From JBAIYU01 sp036763085 (GTDB lineage Bacteria > Bacillota > Negativicutes > DSM-1736 > Dendrosporobacteraceae), in NCBI RefSeq assembly GCF_036763085.1, contig NZ_JBAIYU010000010.1, positions 434,001-498,000 on the forward strand: a DNA stretch of 64,000 nt, in the 5' to 3' direction. A program made the position numbers and the translations under genes. Positions 41,562 through 51,294 of the stretch are shown here, in pieces (position 1 is the stretch's first letter; every line of letters starts with the position of its first letter). Under the pieces are notes generated by a model, which had not been told where the DNA came from, did no database searches, and worked only from the letters and a program-made list of their open reading frames with translations.

Positions 41562-41633
41562 CTCCAGTCTGCGGCATTGAAGCTGTCCAACCTCATCATA
41601 TGCCGTTGGTTATAGTAATAGAACTTTGGATTA

Positions 41634-41734
41634 ACCGCGAAGGCGCAAAGGACGCAAAAGGCACGGTGCGGGTTTTGATGCGCAATATTATTGCGCGTAT
41701 TTGATCCCTTTGCGTACTTTGCGATTTTGCGGTT
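41634..41734. repeat. Nested palindromic repeat (family 1, GCGAAGG arms)
   Basis: Arms AACCGCGAAGGCGCAAAGG and CTTTGCGATTTTGCGGTT; inner palindrome TGCGCAATATTATTGCGC carries matched A/T substitutions. Confidence 0.85.
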
Positions 41735-41756
41735 TAAAATACGTTACCCTTATAAC

Positions 41757-41782
41757 AAGAGCCAGGCTTTAGCCTGGCTCTT
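41757..41782 (-). terminator. Terminator hairpin after bamA
   Basis: AAGAGCCAGGCT and AGCCTGGCTCTT pair perfectly across two bases, 11 bases after the bamA stop; the following T run is weak. Confidence 0.65.
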
Positions 41783-41792
41783 TGGTTTGTGA

Positions 41793-43544
41793 TTAGAATT
41801 GTCCGCCAAAGCTGAAGTGAGTTTTACCACCATCTGCACCTTGAGCGTAGTCAATACGGATAGGGCCAATAGGTGTGGTTACACGGACACCGACACCAGC
41901 ACTGGCTTCAAGATCATCAAGCTTATAACCTTCACCATTCCACGCTTTACCGATATCGGTAAAGACAACGCCTTGAACCTTCTTGGCGATTGGGAAACGG
42001 TATTCGGCTGTAGCTGTCAGCATTTTGTCACCTTTGAACTGATCATCATTATAACCACGCAGCGTATCGGAACCGCCGACAGCAAATAATCCGCTCTCTG
42101 GCATGTTACCATCAGCATAACCAGCTGCAACTTTGAAAGCTAAAACATGGTCGCGGCCTACTTTAAGGTACTGGCGGTTTTCAACGGTGTATTTATTAAA
42201 ATCAAAATCTCCACCAAAACTGCGCCCAGCAAATTCAGCTGTTAAGGATAAACGCTGACCTTCAGTAGGATTGAACACATTATCACGCGAATCAAGGATA
42301 CGAGCTAAGCTTATGCTACGAGTTGTTCCGAAGTTATCCTCTAGATACTGCTGGTTATATACAGGGTCAGTATTGGATTCATAGTCAATACCTTCACCCT
42401 CTACCCAACCAACATAGGTATCTTGTCGATGCTTCAAGGTTATATAGTTCTGAATATACTCCCCTTGCGGACGGCCTATGGTAATATCCCAACCGTGACG
42501 ACGCTTATCATAAGTGGAGCGAAGATCACCATTATCATAATAATCGCTGTATTGGTTGGTCATGTCATATAGGCTGAAGCCCAAGGAAGTCTGTTTAGCA
42601 TCCAGCCATGGACGAGTGTAGCCAAACTCGTAGTTCTTGTTGCTAGCTTCACCGCCAAACTCCCAGTGAAGCTTAATTTTATCACCTGTACCACGGAAGT
42701 TGTTGTCGCCAAGTTCAATAATACCAACTAAACCATCAGATTTGCTATAACCGCCCCCGATAGAGAAGGTACCAGTTTTTTGCTCAACAACACTTGTTTC
42801 CAGCACTACAGCATTTGGATCCTTACCAGGATTTAGTTTCATATTTACATCTTCAAAAAAGCCAAGATTGTACACTTTTTGCATACTGCGGCGAGCATCT
42901 TTAACGTTGAACGGCTCACCAGCCTTAAGCTTCATTTCACGGGTAATTACATCTTGTTTGGTTTTCTCATTACCCTTAACGACTATACCTTCCAAAGCAC
43001 CTTCATTAATGCTAATGGTCAATACACCACCTGGACTCATCGCGACATCACTGATCTTAGCTAAAATGTAGCCTTGATCATGATAGTACTGCTCAACGGC
43101 CCGAGCATTGTCATTTAAGGCTTTAGTATTAAGAGTTTTCCCTTTAGTAACACCAAGCAGACTTAAAATCTTTTCTGTTGTTACCTTAGTGTTTCCTTTA
43201 ATAACAATGTCCTTAAGAGCCGGGTTTTCCATCACAGTGTATACTACTTTCACACCTTCTGGAACTTCGGTGAAATTGGCTACAACGTCAAAGAAATAGC
43301 CCAATTCATAAATGGCCTGCATATCCTGTTTAACATTATCTGCTGACAATGTATCGCCAGGCTTGGTCTTAACAGCAGCCATTATTGCGCTTTCAGCTAC
43401 TGAGTTATTGCCGGTAATACTCACAGCGGTAACTGTTTTGCCGGTGAGATCAGCAGCAAACGCAGGGGCAACAGCGGAAAGAATGATACTCATGCTGAAA
43501 ACAGCTGCAAGTAATAAAAGCCCGTAGCGTTGTCTAGTTCTCAT
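41793..43544 (-). CDS. bamA: Outer membrane protein assembly factor BamA, three-POTRA form
   Basis: The 583-residue precursor has a signal peptide, three POTRA domains (about residues 35-110, 110-185 and 185-260, for example LKDIVIKGNTKVTTEKIL and LEGIVVKGNEKTKQDVIT) and a 16-strand-type barrel. LRGYNDDQFKGDKM is the conserved barrel-lumen loop and FSFGGQF the C-terminal end. E. coli BamA has five POTRA domains and 810 residues. No BamB, C, D or E homologue is seen in the window. It inserts barrel proteins such as the porins encoded downstream. Confidence 0.96.
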   Translation of the reverse strand: MRTRQRYGLLLLAAVFSMSIILSAVAPAFAADLTGKTVTAVSITGNNSVAESAIMAAVKTKPGDTLSADNVKQDMQAIYELGYFFDVVANFTEVPEGVKVVYTVMENPALKDIVIKGNTKVTTEKILSLLGVTKGKTLNTKALNDNARAVEQYYHDQGYILAKISDVAMSPGGVLTISINEGALEGIVVKGNEKTKQDVITREMKLKAGEPFNVKDARRSMQKVYNLGFFEDVNMKLNPGKDPNAVVLETSVVEQKTGTFSIGGGYSKSDGLVGIIELGDNNFRGTGDKIKLHWEFGGEASNKNYEFGYTRPWLDAKQTSLGFSLYDMTNQYSDYYDNGDLRSTYDKRRHGWDITIGRPQGEYIQNYITLKHRQDTYVGWVEGEGIDYESNTDPVYNQQYLEDNFGTTRSISLARILDSRDNVFNPTEGQRLSLTAEFAGRSFGGDFDFNKYTVENRQYLKVGRDHVLAFKVAAGYADGNMPESGLFAVGGSDTLRGYNDDQFKGDKMLTATAEYRFPIAKKVQGVVFTDIGKAWNGEGYKLDDLEASAGVGVRVTTPIGPIRIDYAQGADGGKTHFSFGGQF

Positions 43545-43563
43545 GCATTACCTCCTTATTAAA

Positions 43564-44151
43564 TTACTGACCGCGTAAAGACTTTCCGGCGGCCCGCATA
43601 AGCTTTTGCATCTGATCAGGCGGCAGTTCTACCGCACTGTCTGCCTCGTCTGCAACGCTACGCCGCGGCTCGCGCTTTACTTCTTGGCGGTCTGTTGTTT
43701 TAAAACTTGTTGGTTGTGCTTGAATGGGTGCTGGTTTCTCCGCAATCAATGCTGAGTTACTTAACTCTTTGAACGGCTCTTGTGGTAATGTTTTCTCGCT
43801 TGATACAAGTTCAACCTTCGGCTCATTAAGCTTAACCGAATTAGCAGGACGCTGTCCCTCACTAGGCGGTACTAAAGCTTGACCATTTAAAAGAAAAAAG
43901 GCACCGCCAAGCCCGCCTACGGCGACCAGCATAGCTAGTCCAAAGGCGAATCCATGACGCATTACAAAATATTTGTAGCGCCATTCTCCTGCTCGTTTGG
44001 CCTCTTTAGCATGCTGAAGTTCGGCTTGTGCCAACATCAAATCAAGCTCACCGCGAATATCGCTTTGCTTGTCAAATGATTCTTCAGCCCTCGTAAGCCA
44101 TTGCTTCGCTGATTGCAGATGCCGGGACATGTGCTGTTTAAAGTCAGCCAT
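43564..44151 (-). CDS. Single-pass membrane protein with helical cytosolic domain, function unknown
   Basis: From the ATG at 44151 the protein has 195 residues. About 65 charged helical residues come first (FKQHMSRHLQSAKQWLTRAEESFDKQ...), then one transmembrane helix (FAFGLAMLVAVGGLGGAFFLL) and a roughly 100-residue tail rich in Pro, Glu, Ser and Lys. The topology is that of many anti-sigma factors, and the gene upstream encodes a sigma factor, but no known anti-sigma domain is visible. A tail ending in PPDQMQKLMRAAGKSLRGQ is the only compact segment. bamA follows after 19 bases. Confidence 0.65.
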   Translation of the reverse strand: MADFKQHMSRHLQSAKQWLTRAEESFDKQSDIRGELDLMLAQAELQHAKEAKRAGEWRYKYFVMRHGFAFGLAMLVAVGGLGGAFFLLNGQALVPPSEGQRPANSVKLNEPKVELVSSEKTLPQEPFKELSNSALIAEKPAPIQAQPTSFKTTDRQEVKREPRRSVADEADSAVELPPDQMQKLMRAAGKSLRGQ

Positions 44152-44339
44152 TTTCACCACCCCTACATTATAACCACAATATATAATCATGGGAAGAGGC
44201 CAGATTCTGGTCATTGAAATTTAGCCTAAATTCGTCTATTAAAGCTGTTTATTAGCTATTTTCATCACTTATCGCACTAAGTTAACCGTTTTACGCAGAT
44301 TATCGTTAATATTAACATAAAAATATAAAGAATTTGCTT

Positions 44340-44441
44340 AACCGCAGAGTACGCAGAGGTCGCAGAGGGTTACGAACGCGATAATTATCGCGCCAAAAAT
44401 TCTTCGCGTTCCACTCTGTGTCCTCTGCGTACTCTGCGGTT
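44340..44441. repeat. Nested palindromic repeat (family 1, GCAGAG arms)
   Basis: Arms AACCGCAGAGTACGCAGAGG and CCTCTGCGTACTCTGCGGTT, inner palindrome CGCGATAATTATCGCG, 14 bases from the sigma factor stop. It is one of the best-preserved copies. Confidence 0.9.
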
Positions 44442-44455
44442 CATAAAACGTTTTC

Positions 44456-45094
44456 TTACCAGTTGTGCATGAATTTGGACAGCATGCCGCGGATACGGCG
44501 GATACCTTGTTTTTGCAGACGGTAGATGTGCGAAACGCTTAGGTCCATAGATTCAGCAAGCTGTTTTGGCTCCTGATCTTGTAGATATACACCGCTAAGC
44601 ACTAGTTGTTCCTTGTTCGGAAGTCGGTTTAGTGCATTTTTTACTTGCTCAGCTAAGAAATTCCGCTCTGCCTGATGAGCTACTGCTGGGGCTGTATCAA
44701 TAAGCGTGTCGCCAAGGGTAGCAGTTTCTTCACCATTCAATGGACTGTCGATATAAGCAAAATTTCTCTTACCTTCGCGCTCCATAAAATTGAGCATACG
44801 ACCGCGAATGCGATGTGAAGCAAATAAACTAAAAGCTACTCCGCGGGTGTGATCGTAATTTTCCACAGCTTCAATCAGCCCCACCGTCCCCTCCTGCACT
44901 ATATCCATCAGAGTGGATTCATCTGCCTTCCAATTTACAGCAGATTTAAAAACTAACGGCTGGTAACTTTCAATCAGCTTTCTGCGGCAATCAATATTAT
45001 CATTTTCTTTATATTCACGCCATAAATATTGTTCTTCACTAGCTTCCAGCAAACGAACTTTATTTAGTTCGCTGAGGTATTGCTTTAACTGCAT
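44456..45094 (-). CDS. Sigma-70 family RNA polymerase sigma factor (group 3-like)
   Basis: From the ATG at 45094 (AAGGA eight bases upstream) the protein has 212 residues. Region 2 is clear (IVQEGTVGLIEAVENYDHTRGVAFSLFASHRIRGRMLNFMERE) and so is the region 4 helix-turn-helix (LPNKEQLVLSGVYLQDQEPKQLAESMDLSVSHIYRLQKQGIRRI). Region 3 is short. It resembles FliA/SigF-type alternative sigma factors rather than ECF factors. It lies directly after tamB and before bamA, a position suggesting envelope-linked control. A flagellar role is possible but less favoured, as the flagellar genes are 14 kb away. Confidence 0.85.
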   Translation of the reverse strand: MQLKQYLSELNKVRLLEASEEQYLWREYKENDNIDCRRKLIESYQPLVFKSAVNWKADESTLMDIVQEGTVGLIEAVENYDHTRGVAFSLFASHRIRGRMLNFMEREGKRNFAYIDSPLNGEETATLGDTLIDTAPAVAHQAERNFLAEQVKNALNRLPNKEQLVLSGVYLQDQEPKQLAESMDLSVSHIYRLQKQGIRRIRGMLSKFMHNW

Positions 45095-45109
45095 GTTCAT
45101 CATCCTTAA

Positions 45110-48100
45110 TTAAAACTTATACCGTGTCTCTATGCCAAACATATGACGATTAAGCTGATCATAGGAGCCGGTAAAGCTCATTCGTTTACTTAAATCATAG
45201 CGAAATGCAATTTTATTGATGTCATGACCAACACCCATAGTATAGCTGAGCATAAATCGGTCAGTTAGATATTTACCAAATTCAAGATTATACACTTCGC
45301 GATCTCTATCATACCCAAGCCCATTTTTATCATCGGTCGTTTGACCTGGCAAAAGTGTATCACGTACAATACGGAATTCATCTAAGCCAAACGCTTCACG
45401 AACAATATTCTCCAATTCACTTACAAAACGCATCTGCAAACCAGCGTCAAGTATAGTTAACAGCTCGTCCCGGCCTAGACCGGTGTCGCGTCCATCTGCA
45501 CTGCCATTTTGTTTGTCAAAATAGCGACTGCGCAGCGTTAAAAGAGACATTATTTCCTGTTGACTCATTGCCGGTTCGGCAGTCAAGTTAAAATCCATAG
45601 TGCTAATAGGACCATTTACTGCTAGCAGAATTTTGGTCTTCTCCAGCCGTGTTTCAGCCTCTAGCTTGATTATCGGTTCAAAGGAAGCAAACTGGGTAAA
45701 CTCGGCACTTGCTTCTTTCACCTTGAAGGAAGTTCGAAGATAACTGACTGTTCCCCTTGTAGCAGTAATCTTTCCTGACACATCAGGACGTTTTGTAGAG
45801 CCTTTAAAGTTAACCCGACCCTCTGCCCAGATATCGTATAGATAGGGATTATAGAGGCGAACCTTTTTACCTGCTATAAGTTCAACATCAAGTTCAATAT
45901 TTGGACTGTCAGATGTAAACTCTGGGATATAAGGGATATCAATTATATTATTCTCAAATGTCAGCTTACCAGAAAGTTTAGGTCTTTTACTGCCACTAAC
46001 AAGTGACAGCGCACCATCTACTGGTCCCTTGAAGTATTTGCTGTTTACACCAAGTTTATCCAGCTTAAGAGTAAAATCATAATCACTTAACACCACGCCT
46101 CTAAGCTGAGCCCATCCGGTAAGATTATATGACCCTGCCCCCATTACCCCTTCAAAGGTTTTAACATTAATTTTATCACCATTAAAACGAATATCAAGGA
46201 CCACTTTTTGGATTGGGTCTAGAAGTGAAGCTAATTTAAGAACTCCATTTTGAACTGAAATTATTCCATTAATTGACGGATGTACTAGTGTACCACCGAT
46301 TGTCAATTCACCTTGAGTACGTCCAGCGGCCCAAGATACTTCCTTCGTTAGCAGCGGCAGGATGCTTAAATCGGCTTCATCTAAGCGCACCTTAAGATCC
46401 ATTTGGTCTTGGATATCACCTTGTTTGCGCCCCTCTGCAGTAAGAGCTGCTACAGGGATTATACCATAAGCACTGGCACGATACTGACCTTTCGTCAACA
46501 TTATCTGGTTTACATGAATACTCCCTTGATCAAGCAGTAGCAAACCATAAAGCGAGTCAAATGTCGCATTTGCTACACCGCCACCTGCTATCTCTAACGA
46601 CACTGCAGCCTTGGGGCTTTCGGTCGTGCCTGATACTTGCGCGGCAAAATTGAGTTTTCCCTTGGTTTCAATTTTTGCATCCAGCCAAGCTGTTATAAGG
46701 CCGGCATCAATATCACGTCCACCAACTTCAAAGTTTAGCGGTCCATCTAGATCTGCGCTGCCTTCAATAGCCAATATACCTTGGCCTTGCTTAGCCATGA
46801 ACTTATTAACTGTAATAATATTATTGCTTAGTGCTATGTCTATCTCTACATTATCAAGCGGGTAGTTTTTTAGACTGCCCTTTGTTAAGGAGCCAGTCAC
46901 CCACATATTGGGCCTTGAGGTATTACCACTAACCAAAACGCGGCCATTTAGCTGACCATCGATCTCTTTTGCTGGTAGATTGATTATGGCCAGTAGTGCA
47001 GCCAATTGGCCGTTTTCTACCCCAATATCGCCATATACCTCACTTGACAATAGGTTAATCCCGCCCGAAAAATTGAATTTACCTGCTCCTTGACTAAAGC
47101 AAAGCGAAGGTACATCGATCTGACTTCCTTCTATAGAAATATTACCTTCAACTTGCTTTAATTGCTCTGAGTTAAAAGAAAGACTATTAGCAGTAAGCTG
47201 ACCACCGAAAATCGGGCTATCAGATGTACCTCTTAGTTTTCCGGTAAAGTCGATTTGACCATCAATAGGATAAGGGAAGTTAAAATGAAGTTTTGAGATA
47301 TCAACATCTTTCGCAGCAATGTCCAAATCAAACTTGCTGCTTTGGTCAATAATCCCGCTTATCTTCACCTGCGTATTAAGAGAATTTATAGCAAAATCCT
47401 TTATTGTGGTTATGCCATTCTGTTTCTGATAACTACCAGCCCCCTTAGCAATAAGAAAGCCGCGGAAACTGCCGTCAGTAAGCGTAACATTGCCAACTGC
47501 ATTAAAATTATCCAAGGTACCAGAAAGCACAACCTCATTATCAACATTACCAGTCAGTCGCTCACCTGGAGCTAATAATTTAACTAAGTTTTCAGCTCTA
47601 GCTTGTTTGGTAACAACTTTAATATTTAGACTATGTTCGCCTTTTAAACCTACGATACCTTGCGCATAATGCTGTGTTATGCCTTCGTTTAACACAATTT
47701 CAGTAATTTCAAGCATTTCAGGTGAAACTATCAAATTTCCTTGCGCATGTGTAAATGGCTGATTAAGTACCTGTCCATTAGCTGCTGAAAAAACTGTCTG
47801 AAACTTAGGGCTAATAATTGATCCCGTAACAGTTCCATTAAAGTTAGCAGTACCATCCATATTCAGTTTGGGTTCGTATTTAGTAACAAGATTCAGCGGC
47901 AAGCCATTTCCACGAACATCTAAACTCAATTTATCATCAGTAATAGTCCCACTGGCTGTGACGATTCCCTGACCTAAACCAATATTGATATAATCAATTA
48001 CTGCATTACGGCCATTCTTATAAAAACTGCCAGCTAAATTAGTAAACTCAACACCTTGATACTTTCCTGCCCCTATAGCAGCAGTACCATGTATTGATGT

Positions 48101-49426
48101 TTCAGCGAAGGATTCATTACCTGAAGCATTTATATCAAAATCGACATATCCGTCTAAACCTGGTAAGTAATTTGACATTAACACAGTATCAAGCTGTTTA
48201 CCAGTAACATGCAAATTATAGCGCTGAGATTCCGGTTCTATAGACCCTTGTGCTGTAAGCTGCCCTCCAAAGGTAGTGCCTTCAAATGATTTTATGTTAA
48301 TAATTTTGTCCACATAAATTAAATCAATCTCGGCACGTTCTATTGTTTGGTCATAAACTCTAGTTTGTTCTAAGCTAAAGTGACCATCTATAGTTGGATT
48401 ATCAGACATGCCAGTTATTTGTGCATTAAAGTCTACTTTCCCACTAATAGAATAGCTTGTCTCAATTGCACTTAGATCAAAACCCTCTGAGGACACGGAC
48501 AAATCAAGTACAGGTTTTACAGTATCAGTAGCTATTTTACCGCGCAGCTTTAGCGGCTGCTCAAAAACTTTAGCGGTATTAAACAAATATATGTAGTTGT
48601 CGGTAAAAGTAATCATTCCTTGCAGATCTCGTACCGCTATTCCATCAACATTTAACGAACCATTTTCAATTCTGGCTTCACCGTCATAAACCGTTTGTCC
48701 GTTATTCCTGCTTAATAGCAATTCAGCCTCTGAAGCTGTTCCACCAAGCAGCTGAGTTGAGCTTTCATACTGAAAAAAAGGCTGGTAATTAGCTAACATC
48801 AAGTTCTTAGCCTTTATTGTTAATGAACCACGCTGACTATTCCAATTTCCTGTTAAAGCAACAGATGCTCCGGCCTGATTCAGGGAAAGCTTTATATTAC
48901 TCAAAGAATGCTGATGAATTTCGAGCGATCCATTAACAGTTTCTATCAGCCATGTACCTAGCTCATTACTAATATTTGCTGTACCATCTTTTATCGTTAG
49001 TTTTATATCAAGAGCTTCTGTGTCAGAGCCTTTAGACTTAAGTATTTTTTCAATATTCCAAGTTTTATCCGGATATTGATTAAGGGATATATAAGGTCTA
49101 AAAATAGTGATTTCACTAATGGCTGCGGCTGCTGTGTGTCCCTGTATTATACTTAAGGGGCTAAACGACACTTCCAGTTGATCTGCAACTGCGATTTTTT
49201 CCCCCTCGTGATCATATAGTTCAAAATCACTTACACTTAGTGAGTCAAATGTCCCAACTTCGATCTTTCCGACTTTTACAGTTGTTCCGAACATCTGGGA
49301 AAGTTCAGCGGATAAAGTACCGCCAGCAGCAGTCATATATGTCTGGCTTTTGTTATGCCAAACAATAGCTAAAGCGGCAAAAATCATCAGTGCTATTATA
49401 ATCAGCGCTTTGGCCTTTTGCTTCAT
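45110..49426 (-). CDS. tamB: TamB-like translocation and assembly module protein
   Basis: The 1438-residue protein has an N-terminal membrane anchor (ALIIIALMIFAALAIVWH), a long run of repetitive beta-strand segments of the AsmA/TamB kind (G-x-x-x-I-x-x-G-x-L patterns) and the C-terminal TamB domain (former DUF490; RLEKTKILLAVNGPISTMDFNLTAEPAMSQQEIMSLLTL ... FGIETRYKF). It is a bridge-like protein thought to move phospholipids and aid barrel assembly. Only 15 bases separate it from the sigma factor. No TamA is present, so BamA may be its outer-membrane partner. Confidence 0.95.
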   Translation of the reverse strand: MKQKAKALIIIALMIFAALAIVWHNKSQTYMTAAGGTLSAELSQMFGTTVKVGKIEVGTFDSLSVSDFELYDHEGEKIAVADQLEVSFSPLSIIQGHTAAAAISEITIFRPYISLNQYPDKTWNIEKILKSKGSDTEALDIKLTIKDGTANISNELGTWLIETVNGSLEIHQHSLSNIKLSLNQAGASVALTGNWNSQRGSLTIKAKNLMLANYQPFFQYESSTQLLGGTASEAELLLSRNNGQTVYDGEARIENGSLNVDGIAVRDLQGMITFTDNYIYLFNTAKVFEQPLKLRGKIATDTVKPVLDLSVSSEGFDLSAIETSYSISGKVDFNAQITGMSDNPTIDGHFSLEQTRVYDQTIERAEIDLIYVDKIINIKSFEGTTFGGQLTAQGSIEPESQRYNLHVTGKQLDTVLMSNYLPGLDGYVDFDINASGNESFAETSIHGTAAIGAGKYQGVEFTNLAGSFYKNGRNAVIDYINIGLGQGIVTASGTITDDKLSLDVRGNGLPLNLVTKYEPKLNMDGTANFNGTVTGSIISPKFQTVFSAANGQVLNQPFTHAQGNLIVSPEMLEITEIVLNEGITQHYAQGIVGLKGEHSLNIKVVTKQARAENLVKLLAPGERLTGNVDNEVVLSGTLDNFNAVGNVTLTDGSFRGFLIAKGAGSYQKQNGITTIKDFAINSLNTQVKISGIIDQSSKFDLDIAAKDVDISKLHFNFPYPIDGQIDFTGKLRGTSDSPIFGGQLTANSLSFNSEQLKQVEGNISIEGSQIDVPSLCFSQGAGKFNFSGGINLLSSEVYGDIGVENGQLAALLAIINLPAKEIDGQLNGRVLVSGNTSRPNMWVTGSLTKGSLKNYPLDNVEIDIALSNNIITVNKFMAKQGQGILAIEGSADLDGPLNFEVGGRDIDAGLITAWLDAKIETKGKLNFAAQVSGTTESPKAAVSLEIAGGGVANATFDSLYGLLLLDQGSIHVNQIMLTKGQYRASAYGIIPVAALTAEGRKQGDIQDQMDLKVRLDEADLSILPLLTKEVSWAAGRTQGELTIGGTLVHPSINGIISVQNGVLKLASLLDPIQKVVLDIRFNGDKINVKTFEGVMGAGSYNLTGWAQLRGVVLSDYDFTLKLDKLGVNSKYFKGPVDGALSLVSGSKRPKLSGKLTFENNIIDIPYIPEFTSDSPNIELDVELIAGKKVRLYNPYLYDIWAEGRVNFKGSTKRPDVSGKITATRGTVSYLRTSFKVKEASAEFTQFASFEPIIKLEAETRLEKTKILLAVNGPISTMDFNLTAEPAMSQQEIMSLLTLRSRYFDKQNGSADGRDTGLGRDELLTILDAGLQMRFVSELENIVREAFGLDEFRIVRDTLLPGQTTDDKNGLGYDRDREVYNLEFGKYLTDRFMLSYTMGVGHDINKIAFRYDLSKRMSFTGSYDQLNRHMFGIETRYKF

Positions 49427-49540
49427 GGTCCGCCTCCCAGGTATTTATTCATCAAATACTTCGCCATAAGGCCTACGCCTTCCTGTGAGTATTATTTGGA
49501 ATATAGTTATTCTTTGCGGAAAAATATGGAATGATACTTA
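49427..49540. other. Upstream region of tamB
   Basis: This is the AT-rich 5' region of tamB. No convincing promoter hexamers at good spacing were seen; a small GTATT/AATAC hairpin lies near 49441-49465. Confidence 0.3.
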
Positions 49541-49570
49541 AAATCCCCGCTTTTGGCGGGGATGTTTTTT
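49541..49570 (-). terminator. Terminator between tolC and tamB
   Basis: ATCCCCGC pairs with GCGGGGAT around a 5-base loop, with TTTTA on the minus-strand side and GTTTTTTG on the plus-strand side. It probably isolates tamB from tolC read-through. Confidence 0.75.
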
Positions 49571-49584
49571 GTGGGGAACGATTT

Positions 49585-49694
49585 AACCGCAAAGGCGCGA
49601 AGGACGCGAAGGGTTCGCGAAGTGTGATGGAACGTTTAACCGCAGAGTACACAGAGGACGCAGAGTGGTTATGGGGTACGCGATCATATCGCGT
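49585..49694. repeat. Two family-1 left-arm copies in tandem
   Basis: AACCGCAAAGGCGCGAAGG at 49585 and AACCGCAGAGTACACAGAGG at 49638; the second keeps the inner palindrome ACGCGATCATATCGCGT. Neither has a right arm. Confidence 0.7.
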
Positions 49695-49733
49695 AGAGTT
49701 TTTTTAAAATTTTGTGTTAAGTAAAGACTTTTC

Positions 49734-49857
49734 AGGTGTCAGCGGTGGTGATTTTCTCTGCGGGACTTGTGACCACAGCCGTCGACAGCTGTGCTGTCGG
49801 TACGGCGTAGGGAACGTCCGTAGCAGAGGAATTCACCTCCGCTTTGCCGGCTGACTT
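49734..49857. repeat. Multi-stem repeat (family 2), copy 1
   Basis: Outer arms GCGGTGGTGATTTTCTCTGC and GCAGAGGAATTCACCTCCGC; inner hairpin GCCGT-CGACAGC / GCTGTCG-ACGGC, where an A-T pair replaces the G-C pair of copy 2. Confidence 0.8.
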
Positions 49858-49884
49858 ATTGTGGCGGAAACCATGGTTAGTTTT

Positions 49885-49972
49885 AACCGTAAAGGCGCTA
49901 AAGTCTCAAAGGTTCTGCGCTTTTATATTAAATTTATTCGCGTTCCCTTTGCGCTTTTGCGTCTTTGCTGTA
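49885..49972. repeat. Family-1 repeat lacking the inner palindrome
   Basis: Arms AACCGTAAAGGCGC and GCGCTTTTGCGTCTTTGCTGT are present; the GCGAT-ATCGC centre is replaced by AT-rich sequence. It abuts the tolC stop. Confidence 0.65.
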
Positions 49973-49981
49973 AATAAGTCC

Positions 49982-51265
49982 TTATTTAACAGCTACACCC
50001 ATGGCTTTTTCTAGTTTTGCTTTGCTGGTGTTGTAGTCATACATAGCTTGAATATAATTGGTTTTTGCTTGGGTTAGTGCTAACTGAGCATCGATTACGT
50101 CTAAGTTCGTACCTACGCCAGCACCATAACGGACTTGGGCAATTTTAAAGTCTTCTTCTGCCTTATCAACAGCTACTTGGCTGGTGTCGATGCGTTTTTC
50201 AGCTTCATTCATATTGAGATAAGCTTGGCGTACTTCAAGCTGAATATTATCCAGCGTTTGTTTTGTTTGTTCGTTAGCTTTATTTACACCAAAGTCTGCT
50301 TGTTTTACTTTTGCTTTAGTTGCGCCTGAGTCAAAGATATTCCAGGAAGCTGCTACAGAAAGAGACCAAGTGTTGTCTTCTGTGCCTGGGAAATCTTTAT
50401 CGCTCCAGCCAGTATTACCGTTAAAACTTACAGTTGGTTTGTTGCCGCTGTTTGCTACGCGGACACCTTGTTTAGCATAGTCAACCGCAAGTTTAGCTTG
50501 AGCAGCATCCGGACGGTTGTTCAGTGCATATTTTATACTGTCATCTAAACTCGTATTGTATTTGGTGTATTTTAAATCATCTTTTATGGCAATTTCGCTA
50601 TCTAATGGCAGACCTATAACATTATTTAAGCTGGAGATAGCAAGATCATAAGCATTTTGGGCTTTAATCAAATTCTGCTCTGCATTTGCAAGTTCCACTT
50701 CTGAACGTAATACATCGGATTTGGCTACTGTGCCAACATAGTATTGAGCTTGTACATTCTTTAAGTGAGCCTTAAGACTGGCAACTGACTGTTTGCTGAC
50801 TTCAAGCAAATTACGTGTCTGAAGTACATTGAAGTAACCCGAGGTTGCATCTAATTTAATTTGCTGTTTAGTCTTTTCAAGCCCTAAATCCACCGATTGG
50901 GAGTTTGTTTTGGCTTGATCTATTAAGCCTTCAGTCTTACCTCCAGTATATATAGGTAAACTAAGATTTACAGTATTACTGAAATCATTACCTACAGCAG
51001 ATACCCCATTATCAGCACGACTGCTTGTGTGCTTTAGTGTCACACTAGGCTGTTTGCTGCTTTTAGCTTCATTTATACCCCAGGAAGCTTTTTCTTTATC
51101 GGCTTGCGCTATTTTAATTGCTGGATTGTTTTTTAATGCAAGTTCAATACTCTCATCCAGCGATAGCTCTACTGGAGCGGCAAATACCGCAGCTGTATTC
51201 AATAATAAATACCCACCTGCCAACAGGCTAGTAATGTGTTTTTTCCAAAGATTTTTCCTTAGCAT
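49982..51265 (-). CDS. tolC: TolC family outer membrane efflux protein
   Basis: The 427-residue precursor has a signal peptide and two halves of the TolC repeat: SLDESIELALKNNPAIKIAQ near residue 33 and NNRPDAAQAKLAVDYAKQGV near residue 240. Each is followed by long alpha-hairpin segments and a strand pair (TVNLSLPIYTGGK, SVAASWNIFDSGA). It forms the outer-membrane channel of an export system. No membrane-fusion protein or pump is beside it, so it may serve several. A perfect-consensus promoter with an operator-like palindrome precedes it, which suggests induced expression. Confidence 0.93.
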   Translation of the reverse strand: MLRKNLWKKHITSLLAGGYLLLNTAAVFAAPVELSLDESIELALKNNPAIKIAQADKEKASWGINEAKSSKQPSVTLKHTSSRADNGVSAVGNDFSNTVNLSLPIYTGGKTEGLIDQAKTNSQSVDLGLEKTKQQIKLDATSGYFNVLQTRNLLEVSKQSVASLKAHLKNVQAQYYVGTVAKSDVLRSEVELANAEQNLIKAQNAYDLAISSLNNVIGLPLDSEIAIKDDLKYTKYNTSLDDSIKYALNNRPDAAQAKLAVDYAKQGVRVANSGNKPTVSFNGNTGWSDKDFPGTEDNTWSLSVAASWNIFDSGATKAKVKQADFGVNKANEQTKQTLDNIQLEVRQAYLNMNEAEKRIDTSQVAVDKAEEDFKIAQVRYGAGVGTNLDVIDAQLALTQAKTNYIQAMYDYNTSKAKLEKAMGVAVK

Positions 51266-51294
51266 TTACATTTCCTCCTCGATACACGAAACCT

